64,000 nucleotides of DNA from Streptomyces sp. NBC_00083. Its GTDB lineage: Bacteria; Actinomycetota; Actinomycetes; Streptomycetales; Streptomycetaceae. The notes under the pieces are model-generated. The model was given only the letters and a program-made list of their open reading frames with translations. It did no database searches and was not told where the DNA came from. A program made the translations under genes and the position numbers. The stretch lies in NCBI RefSeq assembly GCF_026343295.1, contig NZ_JAPELY010000005.1, positions 248,001 through 312,000 on the forward strand. The letters are read 5' to 3'. This document shows, in pieces, positions 16,831 to 23,886 of the stretch (its first letter is position 1; each line of letters opens with the position of its first letter).

Positions 16831-17435
16831 GCGACTCGACGGACGTCGACTTCTGGTTCGACCCGATCTGCCCCTGGTCCTGGGGGACCTCCCGCTGGCT
16901 GCTCGAAGTACGCCGGCAGCGCCCGGTGACCGTGCGCTGGCACGTGATGAGCCTGGCCGTCCTCCAGGACAACCCCCGGCTGCCGCGCGCCTACCGGCAG
17001 ATGCTCGCCGAGGCCCGCGGCCCGGCCCGGGTCTGCGCCGCCGCCCGCGCCGAACACGGCGACGAGGTGCTCGGCCCGCTCTACACCTCGCTCGGCACCC
17101 GCTTCCACGAGCGGGGCCTGCCGCAGGACCGGCCCACCGTCGAGACCGCGCTGCGCGAGTGCGGCCTGCCCACGCGCCTCGCCGACGCGCTGGTCTCGCA
17201 CGCCCACGAGGAGGCGCTGCTCATCTCCCACAAGGCGGCCGTGACCCTCGCCGGCGACGACGTCGGCACCCCCGTGCTCGCCCTCGACGGGCCTCCCGGC
17301 ACGGGCCAGGTCGCCTTCTTCGGGCCGGTGGTGACGCCGGTGCCGCGCGGCGAGGACGCGCTGCGGCTGTGGCACGGCCTGACGATGATGGCGGCCACGC
17401 CCGGCTTCTACGAGCTGAAGCGGAGCCGGGGATGA
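16827..17435 (+). CDS. DsbA-fold mycothiol-dependent reductase (Rv2466c-like)
   Basis: A 202-residue thioredoxin/DsbA-fold protein. The N-terminus DFWFDPICPWSWGTSRWLLEV matches the Rv2466c family of mycothiol-dependent oxidoreductases. The active-site motif is CPWS, with one Cys (Cys15), so a monothiol mechanism using mycothiol is implied. An inserted helical domain follows (about residues 60-150), then the conserved cis-Pro strand VGTPVLALDG. Characterised relatives reduce nitro groups or disulfides in the cytoplasm; there is no signal peptide. The gene is coupled by ATGA overlaps to its neighbours on both sides, so it probably works with the flavoprotein encoded next. Confidence 0.85.
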   Translation: MSDSTDVDFWFDPICPWSWGTSRWLLEVRRQRPVTVRWHVMSLAVLQDNPRLPRAYRQMLAEARGPARVCAAARAEHGDEVLGPLYTSLGTRFHERGLPQDRPTVETALRECGLPTRLADALVSHAHEEALLISHKAAVTLAGDDVGTPVLALDGPPGTGQVAFFGPVVTPVPRGEDALRLWHGLTMMAATPGFYELKRSRG

Positions 17436-18358
17436 ACACGGCGGCACCGGTCGACGCGGCCGTCGTGGGCGGCGGGCCCGCGGGGCTCTCCGCCGCCCTG
17501 TACCTGGCGCGCTACAACCGCGAGGTGCTGGTCTTCGACACCGGCCACGGCCGCTCCACGCACCACCAGGTCAACCACAACTACCTGGGCTTCCCCGGCG
17601 GCATCCCCACCGTCGACCTGCGCAAGCTCGGCACCGAGCAGCTCGCCCGCTACCCCGGCGCCCGGATCGCGCACCACCGGGTCACCGCCGTCGAGGGCGA
17701 CGCCGGGCGCGGCTTCACCCTGCACGCCCAGGACCTGACCTGGCGGGCCCGCACCCTGGTCCTCGCCACCGGCGTCCTCGACCACTTCCCGCACTTCCCG
17801 CACTGGGAGTCGTACGTCGGCCGCTCCATGTTCTGGTGCATCACCTGCGACGGCTACGAGAACCGGGGCCGCTCGATCCTCGTCGTCGGGCACACCGACG
17901 CGGCGGCCGGGGAGGCGATGCAGCTGCACAGCCTCACCGACCGCGTGCGGCTCCTGACCAACAGCGCACACGACGAGATCACCCCCACCTTCCGTGCCCG
18001 GCTCGCGGCGGCCGGGATCGAGGTGGTGCACGACCGGATCGCCGAACCCGAGGGCTCCGAGGGCCAGTTGACGGCGATCCACACCCGGGGCGGCCGGCGC
18101 CTCGCGCTCGACTCGCTCTTCTCCATCCAGGGCGCCACCCCCGAGACGGCCCTCGCCCGCCAGCTCGGCGTGGAACTCGCCGCTTCGGGGTACGTCGCCG
18201 TCGACACCGAGCAGAAGACGTCCGTGCCCGGGGTGTACGCGGCGGGCGACCTCACCGCGCTCCACTCCCACCAGGTGACCTCCGCCGTCCACGAGGGCGC
18301 ACAGGCCGCGTCGGCCGCCAACTACTTCCTGTATCCACCGGAGCTGAAGGCCGACTAG
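17432..18358 (+). CDS. Thioredoxin-reductase-like FAD/NAD(P)H oxidoreductase
   Basis: A 308-residue flavoprotein. GGGPAGLSAALYLAR at residues 13-27 binds FAD, LVVGHTDAAAG is the second nucleotide loop, and GVYAAGDL closes the FAD site. A CITC pair (Cys136/Cys139) sits where thioredoxin reductases have CATC, so disulfide chemistry is likely. Related enzymes include mycothione-type and dithiol oxidases of natural-product clusters. Its ATG overlaps the stop of the DsbA-fold gene (ATGA), suggesting that the two form an electron-transfer pair. It is the last gene of the run; the next gene is convergent, with a gap of five bases. Confidence 0.85.
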   Translation: MNTAAPVDAAVVGGGPAGLSAALYLARYNREVLVFDTGHGRSTHHQVNHNYLGFPGGIPTVDLRKLGTEQLARYPGARIAHHRVTAVEGDAGRGFTLHAQDLTWRARTLVLATGVLDHFPHFPHWESYVGRSMFWCITCDGYENRGRSILVVGHTDAAAGEAMQLHSLTDRVRLLTNSAHDEITPTFRARLAAAGIEVVHDRIAEPEGSEGQLTAIHTRGGRRLALDSLFSIQGATPETALARQLGVELAASGYVAVDTEQKTSVPGVYAAGDLTALHSHQVTSAVHEGAQAASAANYFLYPPELKAD

Positions 18359-18363
18359 GCGAA

Positions 18364-19047
18364 CTACCCGGTCCGGGCGACGGCCTTCGCCGCCTTGTCC
18401 CAGTTCCCCCGCAGCCGCGCCAGATAGTCGGCGGCCTGACTGCCCGGCTTCACGCCCCGCGCGAACGCCGCCATGTTGCCACCGCCCGCGTTGTACCCGA
18501 GCGCCATCAGCTCCTCACGCGAATAGGACCCCGCCCAGTGCGCGGGGAGCTGCTTGGACATGTCGTGCAGGTACCAGGCCGCCGCCTCCACGGCGAGCGC
18601 GCGGTCGTCGGGCAGCTCCTGCCACGAGCGGGAGGCGAAGTCGCGGCCCCGCTTGGTCTGGTCGAAGGCGGCCCGGTGCATGTTGGCGATGCCGAACGCG
18701 GCGTCGGGCTTGTACTTCTGCCAGCTCCGCTCGAAGGCCGGGTCGTGCGGCTTGTAGTCCTCGTTGTAGAGGATCGCCATGAGCAGCTGGGCGCTGACGC
18801 CCGCCTTCTCGGCGTACGTACGCACCTGGGGCGCGTAGGCGGCGGGGTCGTAGGCGCCGCCGGGTGCCGAGGGGGTCGGCGACGGTGGGGCGGAGGCGGC
18901 CACGGACGCCGGGTGCGAGGGGGTGGGCGAGGGGCTCCCCGCGTCCGACGACCACCCCAGGTAGTGGGCGCATCCCCACCCGGCGAGGGCCGCGGCCGGC
19001 AGCACCATCCACCGGGCACGCCCGCCCCGCCTGTGCCGCTCGGCCAT
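18364..19047 (-). CDS. Membrane-anchored lytic transglycosylase (SLT-like)
   Basis: A 227-residue protein. A positively charged N-terminus is followed by a membrane segment (about residues 13-30), a Pro/Ser/Ala-rich linker, and an SLT-type lysozyme-like domain from about residue 70. Recognisable parts are LLMAILYNEDYKP (catalytic Glu region), AAFGIANMHRAAF and LMALGYNAGGGNM, the last matching the AYNAG motif. Family members cleave peptidoglycan to anhydromuropeptides at the cell surface. ATG 19047 is the only good start. It is a single gene, convergent with the flavoprotein gene. Confidence 0.82.
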   Translation of the reverse strand: MAERHRRGGRARWMVLPAAALAGWGCAHYLGWSSDAGSPSPTPSHPASVAASAPPSPTPSAPGGAYDPAAYAPQVRTYAEKAGVSAQLLMAILYNEDYKPHDPAFERSWQKYKPDAAFGIANMHRAAFDQTKRGRDFASRSWQELPDDRALAVEAAAWYLHDMSKQLPAHWAGSYSREELMALGYNAGGGNMAAFARGVKPGSQAADYLARLRGNWDKAAKAVARTG

Positions 19048-19102
19048 CGTCGCCCCGCCCTTCGCTCCGGTCGCTGCCGGTCCCCAGTCTAGGAAGAGGT
19101 GG

Positions 19103-20041
19103 TCAGGAGAGCGTCAGGACGGCGTTGCCCCGCACCTCGCGGGCCCTGATCGCGGCGATGACGTCGGCCGTGCGGGACCAGTCGCGTACCGCACCGATCT
19201 CCGGGTGCAGCCGCCCCGCCGCCACCAGGCGGACCAGGGCCGCGAGGTCGCCGCCGTAGGTGGTGTCGGACGCGGTGTAGTCGAAGTGGGCGATGCGGGC
19301 CTGGTCCGGGCCCTTGAAGAAGTCGAAGAAGTCCAGGGTCACCGGGGTGCGGCTCGCCTGCCCGAACCAGACGAGCAGCCCGCCGGGCGCGAGCCGGCCG
19401 AGCGCGGCGGGCAGGCTGTCACCGCCGACCGATTCGAGCACGACGTCGTACGGTCCTGCCGCGTCGGCCACCGACGTGACCAGCTCCTCGGCACCCAACT
19501 CGACCAGCCGGGCCCCTCGTTCGGGAGTGGCGGCGACCACGGTGACGGCCGCGCCCGACGACGCGGCGAGCTCCGTGACGTAATGGCCCACCCCGCCGCT
19601 CGCCCCCGTGATCAGGACCCGGCGCCCCGCGACCGGGCCCGCCGCGCGCAGCAGCCGCAGCGCGGTGATGCCGGCGAGCGGCAGGGCGGCGGCGGTCACC
19701 GCGTCCACGCTGTCGGGCAGCTCGGCCACGCTCGTGGTCGGCACGGCGACCCGCTCGGCCCAGCCGAACGCGGGCGGATGGGCCACGACGCGGACGCCGG
19801 CGGCGGGCCCGCTCCCGTCGGCGGCGGCCCGCACCACGGTCCCCGCCACGTCCTTGCCGGGCCGCCACCCCGGCCAGGTGCGGTCGAGCTGCCCGTCGAG
19901 CTGGAAGGTCTCGCCCCGGTTCACCGAGTACGCCTCGACGGACAGCACCAACTCGTCGTCCGCCGGGGCGGGTTCGGGCGCCTCGCCCAGGACGACGGGC
20001 GCGCCGGCGTCTTCGGGGGTGCCGGGCAGTACGGCCTTCAT
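19103..20041 (-). CDS. NADPH:quinone oxidoreductase-like zinc-independent alcohol dehydrogenase
   Basis: A 312-residue medium-chain dehydrogenase/reductase. The GroES-like N-terminal domain has AYSVNRGETFQLDG and GWRPGKDVAGTVV. The Rossmann domain has VLITGASGGVGHYVTELAA for NADPH. The catalytic-zinc ligands are absent, as in quinone oxidoreductases. It follows the NTF2-like gene by 36 bases on the same strand, and both lie divergent from a LysR gene. A LysR-controlled detoxification or tailoring pair is the likely arrangement. The substrate is not known. Confidence 0.85.
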   Translation of the reverse strand: MKAVLPGTPEDAGAPVVLGEAPEPAPADDELVLSVEAYSVNRGETFQLDGQLDRTWPGWRPGKDVAGTVVRAAADGSGPAAGVRVVAHPPAFGWAERVAVPTTSVAELPDSVDAVTAAALPLAGITALRLLRAAGPVAGRRVLITGASGGVGHYVTELAASSGAAVTVVAATPERGARLVELGAEELVTSVADAAGPYDVVLESVGGDSLPAALGRLAPGGLLVWFGQASRTPVTLDFFDFFKGPDQARIAHFDYTASDTTYGGDLAALVRLVAAGRLHPEIGAVRDWSRTADVIAAIRAREVRGNAVLTLS

Positions 20042-20077
20042 GACGGCTTCCTTTCCGCGGTGTCGTGAGGGGGCGTA

Positions 20078-20527
20078 TCAGACGAAGACGACGTTCTTGG
20101 CGTGCAGGGTGTCGATGTACTCGCGAACGGCGACGATCCGCCCGTCCCGCACGGTGAAGACCGCGAGGCAGTGCTGGTCGTAGCGGGCGCCCTCCGTGGT
20201 GAGCGCCCGGGTGTTCCACTCCGCGAAGACCCGCTCGCCGTCGGCGATGACGCCTTCGAACGCGAACTCCATCGACTCGGGCACGAAGTGCGACACCATC
20301 GCCGGGATGAACTCGCCGAGGATCTCCTGCGGGCCCGTCCAGGTCCGCGACAGCGGCAGGTCACCGGCGAGGGTCCACGTCGCGTCCGGCGCGAAGAAGC
20401 CGCTCAGGGCGGAGAAGTCGCCGGTGGTGAGGGTGTCCATGTAGCCGAGGACCACGGCACGTCCGGTCTCGGTGGCGGGGGTCGCGGCGGCGGGGGTGAC
20501 TGCGGCGGTGACGGTCTCGGTGCTCAT
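20078..20527 (-). CDS. SnoaL/NTF2-like small protein
   Basis: A 149-residue protein with the cone-shaped NTF2-like fold: YMDTLTTGDFSALSGFFAPDATW in the first helix/strand and GRIVAVREYIDTLHA at the end. The family includes polyketide cyclases, ketosteroid isomerase-like enzymes and many ligand-binding proteins. The open frame runs much further upstream, but ATG 20527 gives the normal family length and faces the LysR gene. It is the first gene of a two-gene unit with the quinone oxidoreductase. Confidence 0.82.
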   Translation of the reverse strand: MSTETVTAAVTPAAATPATETGRAVVLGYMDTLTTGDFSALSGFFAPDATWTLAGDLPLSRTWTGPQEILGEFIPAMVSHFVPESMEFAFEGVIADGERVFAEWNTRALTTEGARYDQHCLAVFTVRDGRIVAVREYIDTLHAKNVVFV

Positions 20528-20627
20528 GTTCTCGGCCTGTCCTTCGGTCGTCCCGGTTGCTCTTTCCGACACCTGAACCCTAGGAACGGGAGACCCGCCG
20601 AGGGAAAGACCTGTTCGGAACCGCGCC

Positions 20628-20642
20628 ATGCCGTGCCGGCAT
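20628..20642. promoter_or_regulatory. LysR-type operator candidate
   Basis: ATGCC-GTGCC-GGCAT contains the T-N11-A signature of LysR boxes. It lies 36 bases before the LysR start and 101 bases before the divergent NTF2-like start, the usual place for LysR control of a divergent target. Confidence 0.5.
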
Positions 20643-20677
20643 AACGGCTGTTCACAGGGGCCGGTACGCTGCCCGGC

Positions 20678-21586
20678 ATGTTCGAACTCCGCCGTCTGCG
20701 CTCCTTCCTCGCCGTCGCCGAGGAACGCAACTTCACGCGCGCCGCCGAACGGCTGCACATCGCCCAGCCCGCGCTCAGCCGCCAGATCCGTCAGCTGGAG
20801 CAGGAACTCGGGGTACGGCTCCTCGACCGGACCACCCACGCCGTCGAACCCACGGAAGCGGGCCGCCTGTTGATGGAGCGCGGCACCGAACTGTGCGCCG
20901 AGGCCGACCGGTTGTGGCGGGACGTGCACGGCTTCGCCGCATCCGAGCGGTCCACGCTGACGCTCGGCTACAGCACCAGCACCGGATACGGCACCGCGCC
21001 CGCGCTCCTGGCGGCGCTCACCGAACACCACCCGGAGCTCACCGTCACCACCCGGCTGCTGCCCACCGCCGCCATCGTGGCCGGGGTGACCGACGGGACC
21101 CTGGACGCGGGGCTTGTCCGCTGCCCGCCGCCGACCCCCGAACTCGTCCGCACCCTCGTCCGCCTGGAGCCCCAGGGCGTCCTGCTGCCCGCGGGGCATC
21201 CACTGGCGGCGGGCGAGAGCGTCGAGGTGACGGCGCTCGCCGACGAGCCCCTCCTGATCCACCCGCGCGAGGCCAACCCCGGCCACTTCGACGCGATCAC
21301 GGCCCTCTACGCGCGGGCCGGTCTGACCCCCCGCCTCCTGCTGCGACAGCTGTCGTTCGACGCGGCGCACACCCCGGTGGCGCGGGGCGAGGCCGTCTCC
21401 GTGACCGGCGCGTCCGCGATCGAGGGGCTCCCGGCCGGCCTGGTGTGGCGCCCGCTGCGGCCGGCGGCGGCGATCGAGCTCCACCTGCTGACCCGGGGCC
21501 GGGCGCGCCGCCCCGCCGTCGCCCAGCTGCTGCGCACGGCGTCGGGGACGGCCCGTGCGCAGGGGTGGCTGCACTCGCCGGCGTGA
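20678..21586 (+). CDS. LysR-family transcriptional regulator
   Basis: A 302-residue regulator of standard LysR length. The winged helix covers residues 1-60 (FELRRLRSFLAVAEERNFTR, then QPALSRQIRQLEQELGVRLL). The periplasmic-binding-like effector domain starts at about residue 90. It is divergent from the NTF2-like/quinone oxidoreductase pair and has a T-N11-A box in the gap, so that pair is the probable target. It converges on the trpS gene, 62 bases apart. The inducer is unknown. Confidence 0.88.
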   Translation: MFELRRLRSFLAVAEERNFTRAAERLHIAQPALSRQIRQLEQELGVRLLDRTTHAVEPTEAGRLLMERGTELCAEADRLWRDVHGFAASERSTLTLGYSTSTGYGTAPALLAALTEHHPELTVTTRLLPTAAIVAGVTDGTLDAGLVRCPPPTPELVRTLVRLEPQGVLLPAGHPLAAGESVEVTALADEPLLIHPREANPGHFDAITALYARAGLTPRLLLRQLSFDAAHTPVARGEAVSVTGASAIEGLPAGLVWRPLRPAAAIELHLLTRGRARRPAVAQLLRTASGTARAQGWLHSPA

Positions 21587-21648
21587 CGGGCGCGTCTGCC
21601 GGGCCGGGGGGAGGCGGCCGGGCGGCCGCACGCCCCGCCCGGACGGCG

Positions 21649-22714
21649 CTAGCGGAACGTCCCCATCGCCTCGCGCACCTCGTCCAGGGTCGCCTCGGCC
21701 ACCGCGCCGGCCCGCTCGTTGCCCTCGGCGATCAGCCGGCGTACGTACCCCATGTCCTGGGCGTATTCGGCGCGGCGGGCCCGCAGCGGGGCGAGGTGGG
21801 TGTTGACGGCGTCGGTGACCTCGGCCTTCAGGGCGAAGGCTCCGCCCTCGCCGATCCCGGCGGCCACCTCGTGCGGGTCGCGGCCCTGGCAGAGCGCGGC
21901 GAGGAGCACGAGGTTGCTCACCGCGGGCCGGTGCTCGGGGTCGTAGGAGATCAGCCGGGTCGCATCCGTCTTCGCGCCCCGGATCAGCCGGGCCGTATCG
22001 TCCGAACTCGCTTTCAGAGCAATGGAGTTGGCGCGGCTCTTGCTCATTTTGGTGCCGTCGGTGCCGAGCAGCAGGGGCGCCTCGGAGAGCAGGGTGCGCG
22101 GCTCGGGGAAGACCGGCCCGTACCGCTCGTTGAAGCGGCGGGCGATGGTGCGGGTCAGCTCCAGGTGCGGCTCCTGGTCCCGGCCGACGGGGACGAGGGG
22201 TCGCCTTGCAGAACAGGATGTCGGCGGCCTGGTGGGCGGGGTAGGTGAACATCAGACCCGAGACGGCGGCCTGGCGGGAATGGGCGATCTCGTCCTTGAC
22301 GGTGGGGTTGCGGCCGAGTTCGGCGACCGAGACCAGGCTGAGGAAGGGCAGGAGCAGCTGGTTGAGGGCGGGGACCGCGCTGTGCGTGAACACCGTCGCG
22401 CGCGCCGGGTCCACACCGCCCGCGAGGTAGTCGAGAACGAGGCCCTCCACGTGCTCGCTCAGACGCTCGGCGACGTCCCGGTCGGTGAGCACCTGGTAGT
22501 CGGGGATGACGAGGAACAAGTCGACGCCCTCGTTCTGGAGCCGGACCCGGTTGCGGAGGGTGCCGAAGTAGTGGCCGAGGTGGAGGGGCCCGGTGGGCCG
22601 GTCGCCGGTCAGGACGCGCTCGGGAACAACCGGCCCGGTGACGGCGGGGCGGCCGGTGCCGGGCCCGGTCGCCGGGGCGGAAGGCGTCGTCGTGGGGCGC
22701 AGGGTCGTGGTCAT
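21649..22714 (-). pseudogene. trpS: Tryptophanyl-tRNA synthetase, one-base frameshift as read
   Basis: The product charges tRNA-Trp. From ATG 22714 (RBS gaggag) the frame gives the class I HIGH-type motif GPLHLGHYFG and continues to LFCKA. It then breaks in a run of four Gs on the plus strand (22197-22200). Removing one base restores KATLVPVG and the rest through MSKSRAN (KMSKS loop) to the stop at 21649, 354 residues in all, normal for TrpRS. The damage is therefore a single insertion, either real or a sequencing error. The leader with tandem Trp codons and a terminator hairpin just upstream marks it as an attenuation-controlled synthetase, like the inducible auxiliary TrpRS known in S. coelicolor. 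Confidence 0.85.
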
Positions 22715-22790
22715 CGTGGGCTCCTCGGGAGGCAGTGGGTGGTGACGGGGCGGGCCTGGACGGCGCCCACTGCGGGATCCAGCGAGGGCA

Positions 22791-22821
22791 ACAAAAAGGG
22801 CCGTCCAGTGATGAACGGCCC
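22791..22821 (-). terminator. Intrinsic terminator of the trpS attenuator
   Basis: On the minus strand GGGCCGT (22815-22821) pairs with ACGGCCC (22798-22804) around a ten-base loop and is followed by TTTTTGTT. It lies between the leader peptide and trpS, 77 bases before the trpS start, as expected for strands 3 and 4 of an attenuator. U-tract terminators are rare in this GC-rich window, which strengthens the call. Confidence 0.88.
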
Positions 22822-22846
22822 GATGACGATGGCGTGCGTGGAGGTC

Positions 22847-22872
22847 GTGGCCGCTCCTAGGAGGAGCGCCAC
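22847..22872 (-). promoter_or_regulatory. Attenuator strands 1 and 2 (anti-antiterminator hairpin)
   Basis: On the minus strand GTGGCGCTC (22864-22872), which begins inside the Trp codons, pairs with GAGC-G-GCCAC (22847-22856) with one bulged G. The CGGCC in strand 2 (22849-22853) can alternatively pair with GGCCG of the terminator's first arm (22816-22820). A ribosome stalled at the Trp codons would cover strand 1 and free strand 2 to block termination. Confidence 0.75.
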
Positions 22873-22910
22873 CAGCTGAGGCGGGATCGGCACGACGACA
22901 CGGACGGCAT
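22857..22910 (-). CDS. Trp leader peptide of the trpS attenuator
   Basis: A 17-codon frame, MPSVSSCRSRLSWWRSS, with two adjacent TGG codons (22869-22874) five codons before the end. It ends 35 bases upstream of the terminator hairpin. Tandem Trp codons in so short a frame directly before a Trp synthetase gene are the hallmark of ribosome-mediated attenuation. There is no clear RBS. A -10-like TACAGT ends six bases before the ATG, so the transcript may be leaderless. When charged tRNA-Trp is scarce the ribosome should stall here and let trpS be transcribed. Confidence 0.87.
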   Translation of the reverse strand: MPSVSSCRSRLSWWRSS

Positions 22911-22916
22911 ACGGCC

Positions 22917-22946
22917 ACTGTAACGCGGCCGGGCCGGACGCGGTCG
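22917..22946 (-). promoter_or_regulatory. Candidate promoter of the trp leader
   Basis: CGACCG (22941-22946) and TACAGT (22917-22922) are separated by 18 bases on the minus strand. Transcription would begin at or next to the leader ATG at 22910. The -35 hexamer is a weak match. Confidence 0.4.
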
Positions 22947-22960
22947 GCTCCTGCGTACGG

Positions 22961-23380
22961 TCAGGTCTTCTCGTGTGTGTAGAACACGTAGAACGAGACG
23001 AGGAGCATGGCGCCGCCCCAGATCGCTCCGATGCCGGAGGACCGCAGGATGCTGTGGTCCGAGAGGCTGTACAGGAAGCCCATGGCGCAGCCGAACAGCG
23101 TGGCGTACGCCGCCGCGCGGATCTCGCGGGGCAGTGCGGACTGGACGCGCAGGAGGGCGAGGCCAAGGACGGTCAGGAGCAGGCCCGCCACGACGCCCAG
23201 GACGATCTGGCCGCCGGTGAGCACACCGTTGCTGCCGGCGTTGCGCTGGATGGCGGCGGCCCAGACGCCGTACGCCACTCCGAGGACGACGGGGACCGCC
23301 AGGACGGCGGTGCTCGGGCGGTGCGTCGTGCGGCGGTCCGTGCGGCGGCTCGTGACGGGTACCGAAGCGTGTGCGGCCAT
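22961..23380 (-). CDS. Small polytopic membrane protein of unknown function
   Basis: A 139-residue protein with about four hydrophobic helices: AVLAVPVVLGVAYGVWAA, GGQIVLGVVAGLLLTVLGLALL, a shorter one around ATLFGCAMGFLYSL, and GIGAIWGGAMLLVSFYVFY. ATG 23380 is preceded by GGAAGGA at good spacing; the farther upstream start of the open frame has no RBS. I recognise no enzymatic or transport motif. The gene ends just before the trp leader promoter and is on the same strand, but it is unlikely to be functionally linked to trpS. Confidence 0.72.
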   Translation of the reverse strand: MAAHASVPVTSRRTDRRTTHRPSTAVLAVPVVLGVAYGVWAAAIQRNAGSNGVLTGGQIVLGVVAGLLLTVLGLALLRVQSALPREIRAAAYATLFGCAMGFLYSLSDHSILRSSGIGAIWGGAMLLVSFYVFYTHEKT

Positions 23381-23481
23381 GGCGGCATTCCTTCCGCTTG
23401 CCCGGGACACATGGGTGCGTGCGTCCCCCATACAGCCCACACCCGCGGGCGCCGAAGGGCAACCCGGGATTACGTGGACGG

Positions 23482-23886
23482 GTGCGCAGCTTCCTGTCCG
23501 CGGTCTTCCGGTGGCTTCGGGCCGTCGGCCCCCGGGGCGCGGCCGCCTGTCCGGCGGTGGCGGCCGGCGCGGTGCGCCGCCGGCGCGTCCTCATCGGGGT
23601 GGGCGCCGGGCTCGCCGTGGGTGCCGTGGTGCTGCGCGTGCTGGTCGCCGCCGGCAGGTCGCACACGCTCGACGGGCTCCCCGCGGACTCCGACCCCGCG
23701 GCCGCGGGGTCGGTCTACGACGCGCTCACGGACTTCCTCACGACGACGGCGTGGGCCGTCCTCGCCTTCGGGCTGGCGCTGGCGCTCGGGTCCTGGCTCA
23801 CGGGCCGGCCGTGGCGGCGAGCGCGGCGAGACGCCGAAGCGCCCCGGCCAGGACCGGCGCCGGCGGGGTCGCCAGGCCGATCCTGA
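23482..23886 (+). pseudogene. Possible remnant of an integral membrane protein gene
   Basis: From GTG 23482 the frame encodes about 134 residues with two membrane helices (VLIGVGAGLAVGAVVLRVLVA and TAWAVLAFGLALALGSWLTG). This resembles the C-terminal end of longer Streptomyces integral membrane proteins. No RBS and no upstream half are present. The last 89 bases overlap the end of the convergent MocR gene, which is unusual for two functional genes. A truncated leftover is the best reading; a small real protein cannot be excluded. Confidence 0.4.

Noticed and set aside
11174..18358. Classical lanthipeptide, lasso or graspetide cluster
   Set aside because: No LanM/LanKC, asparagine-synthetase-like, transglutaminase-like or ATP-grasp gene is near the peptide, and the peptide lacks Cys.
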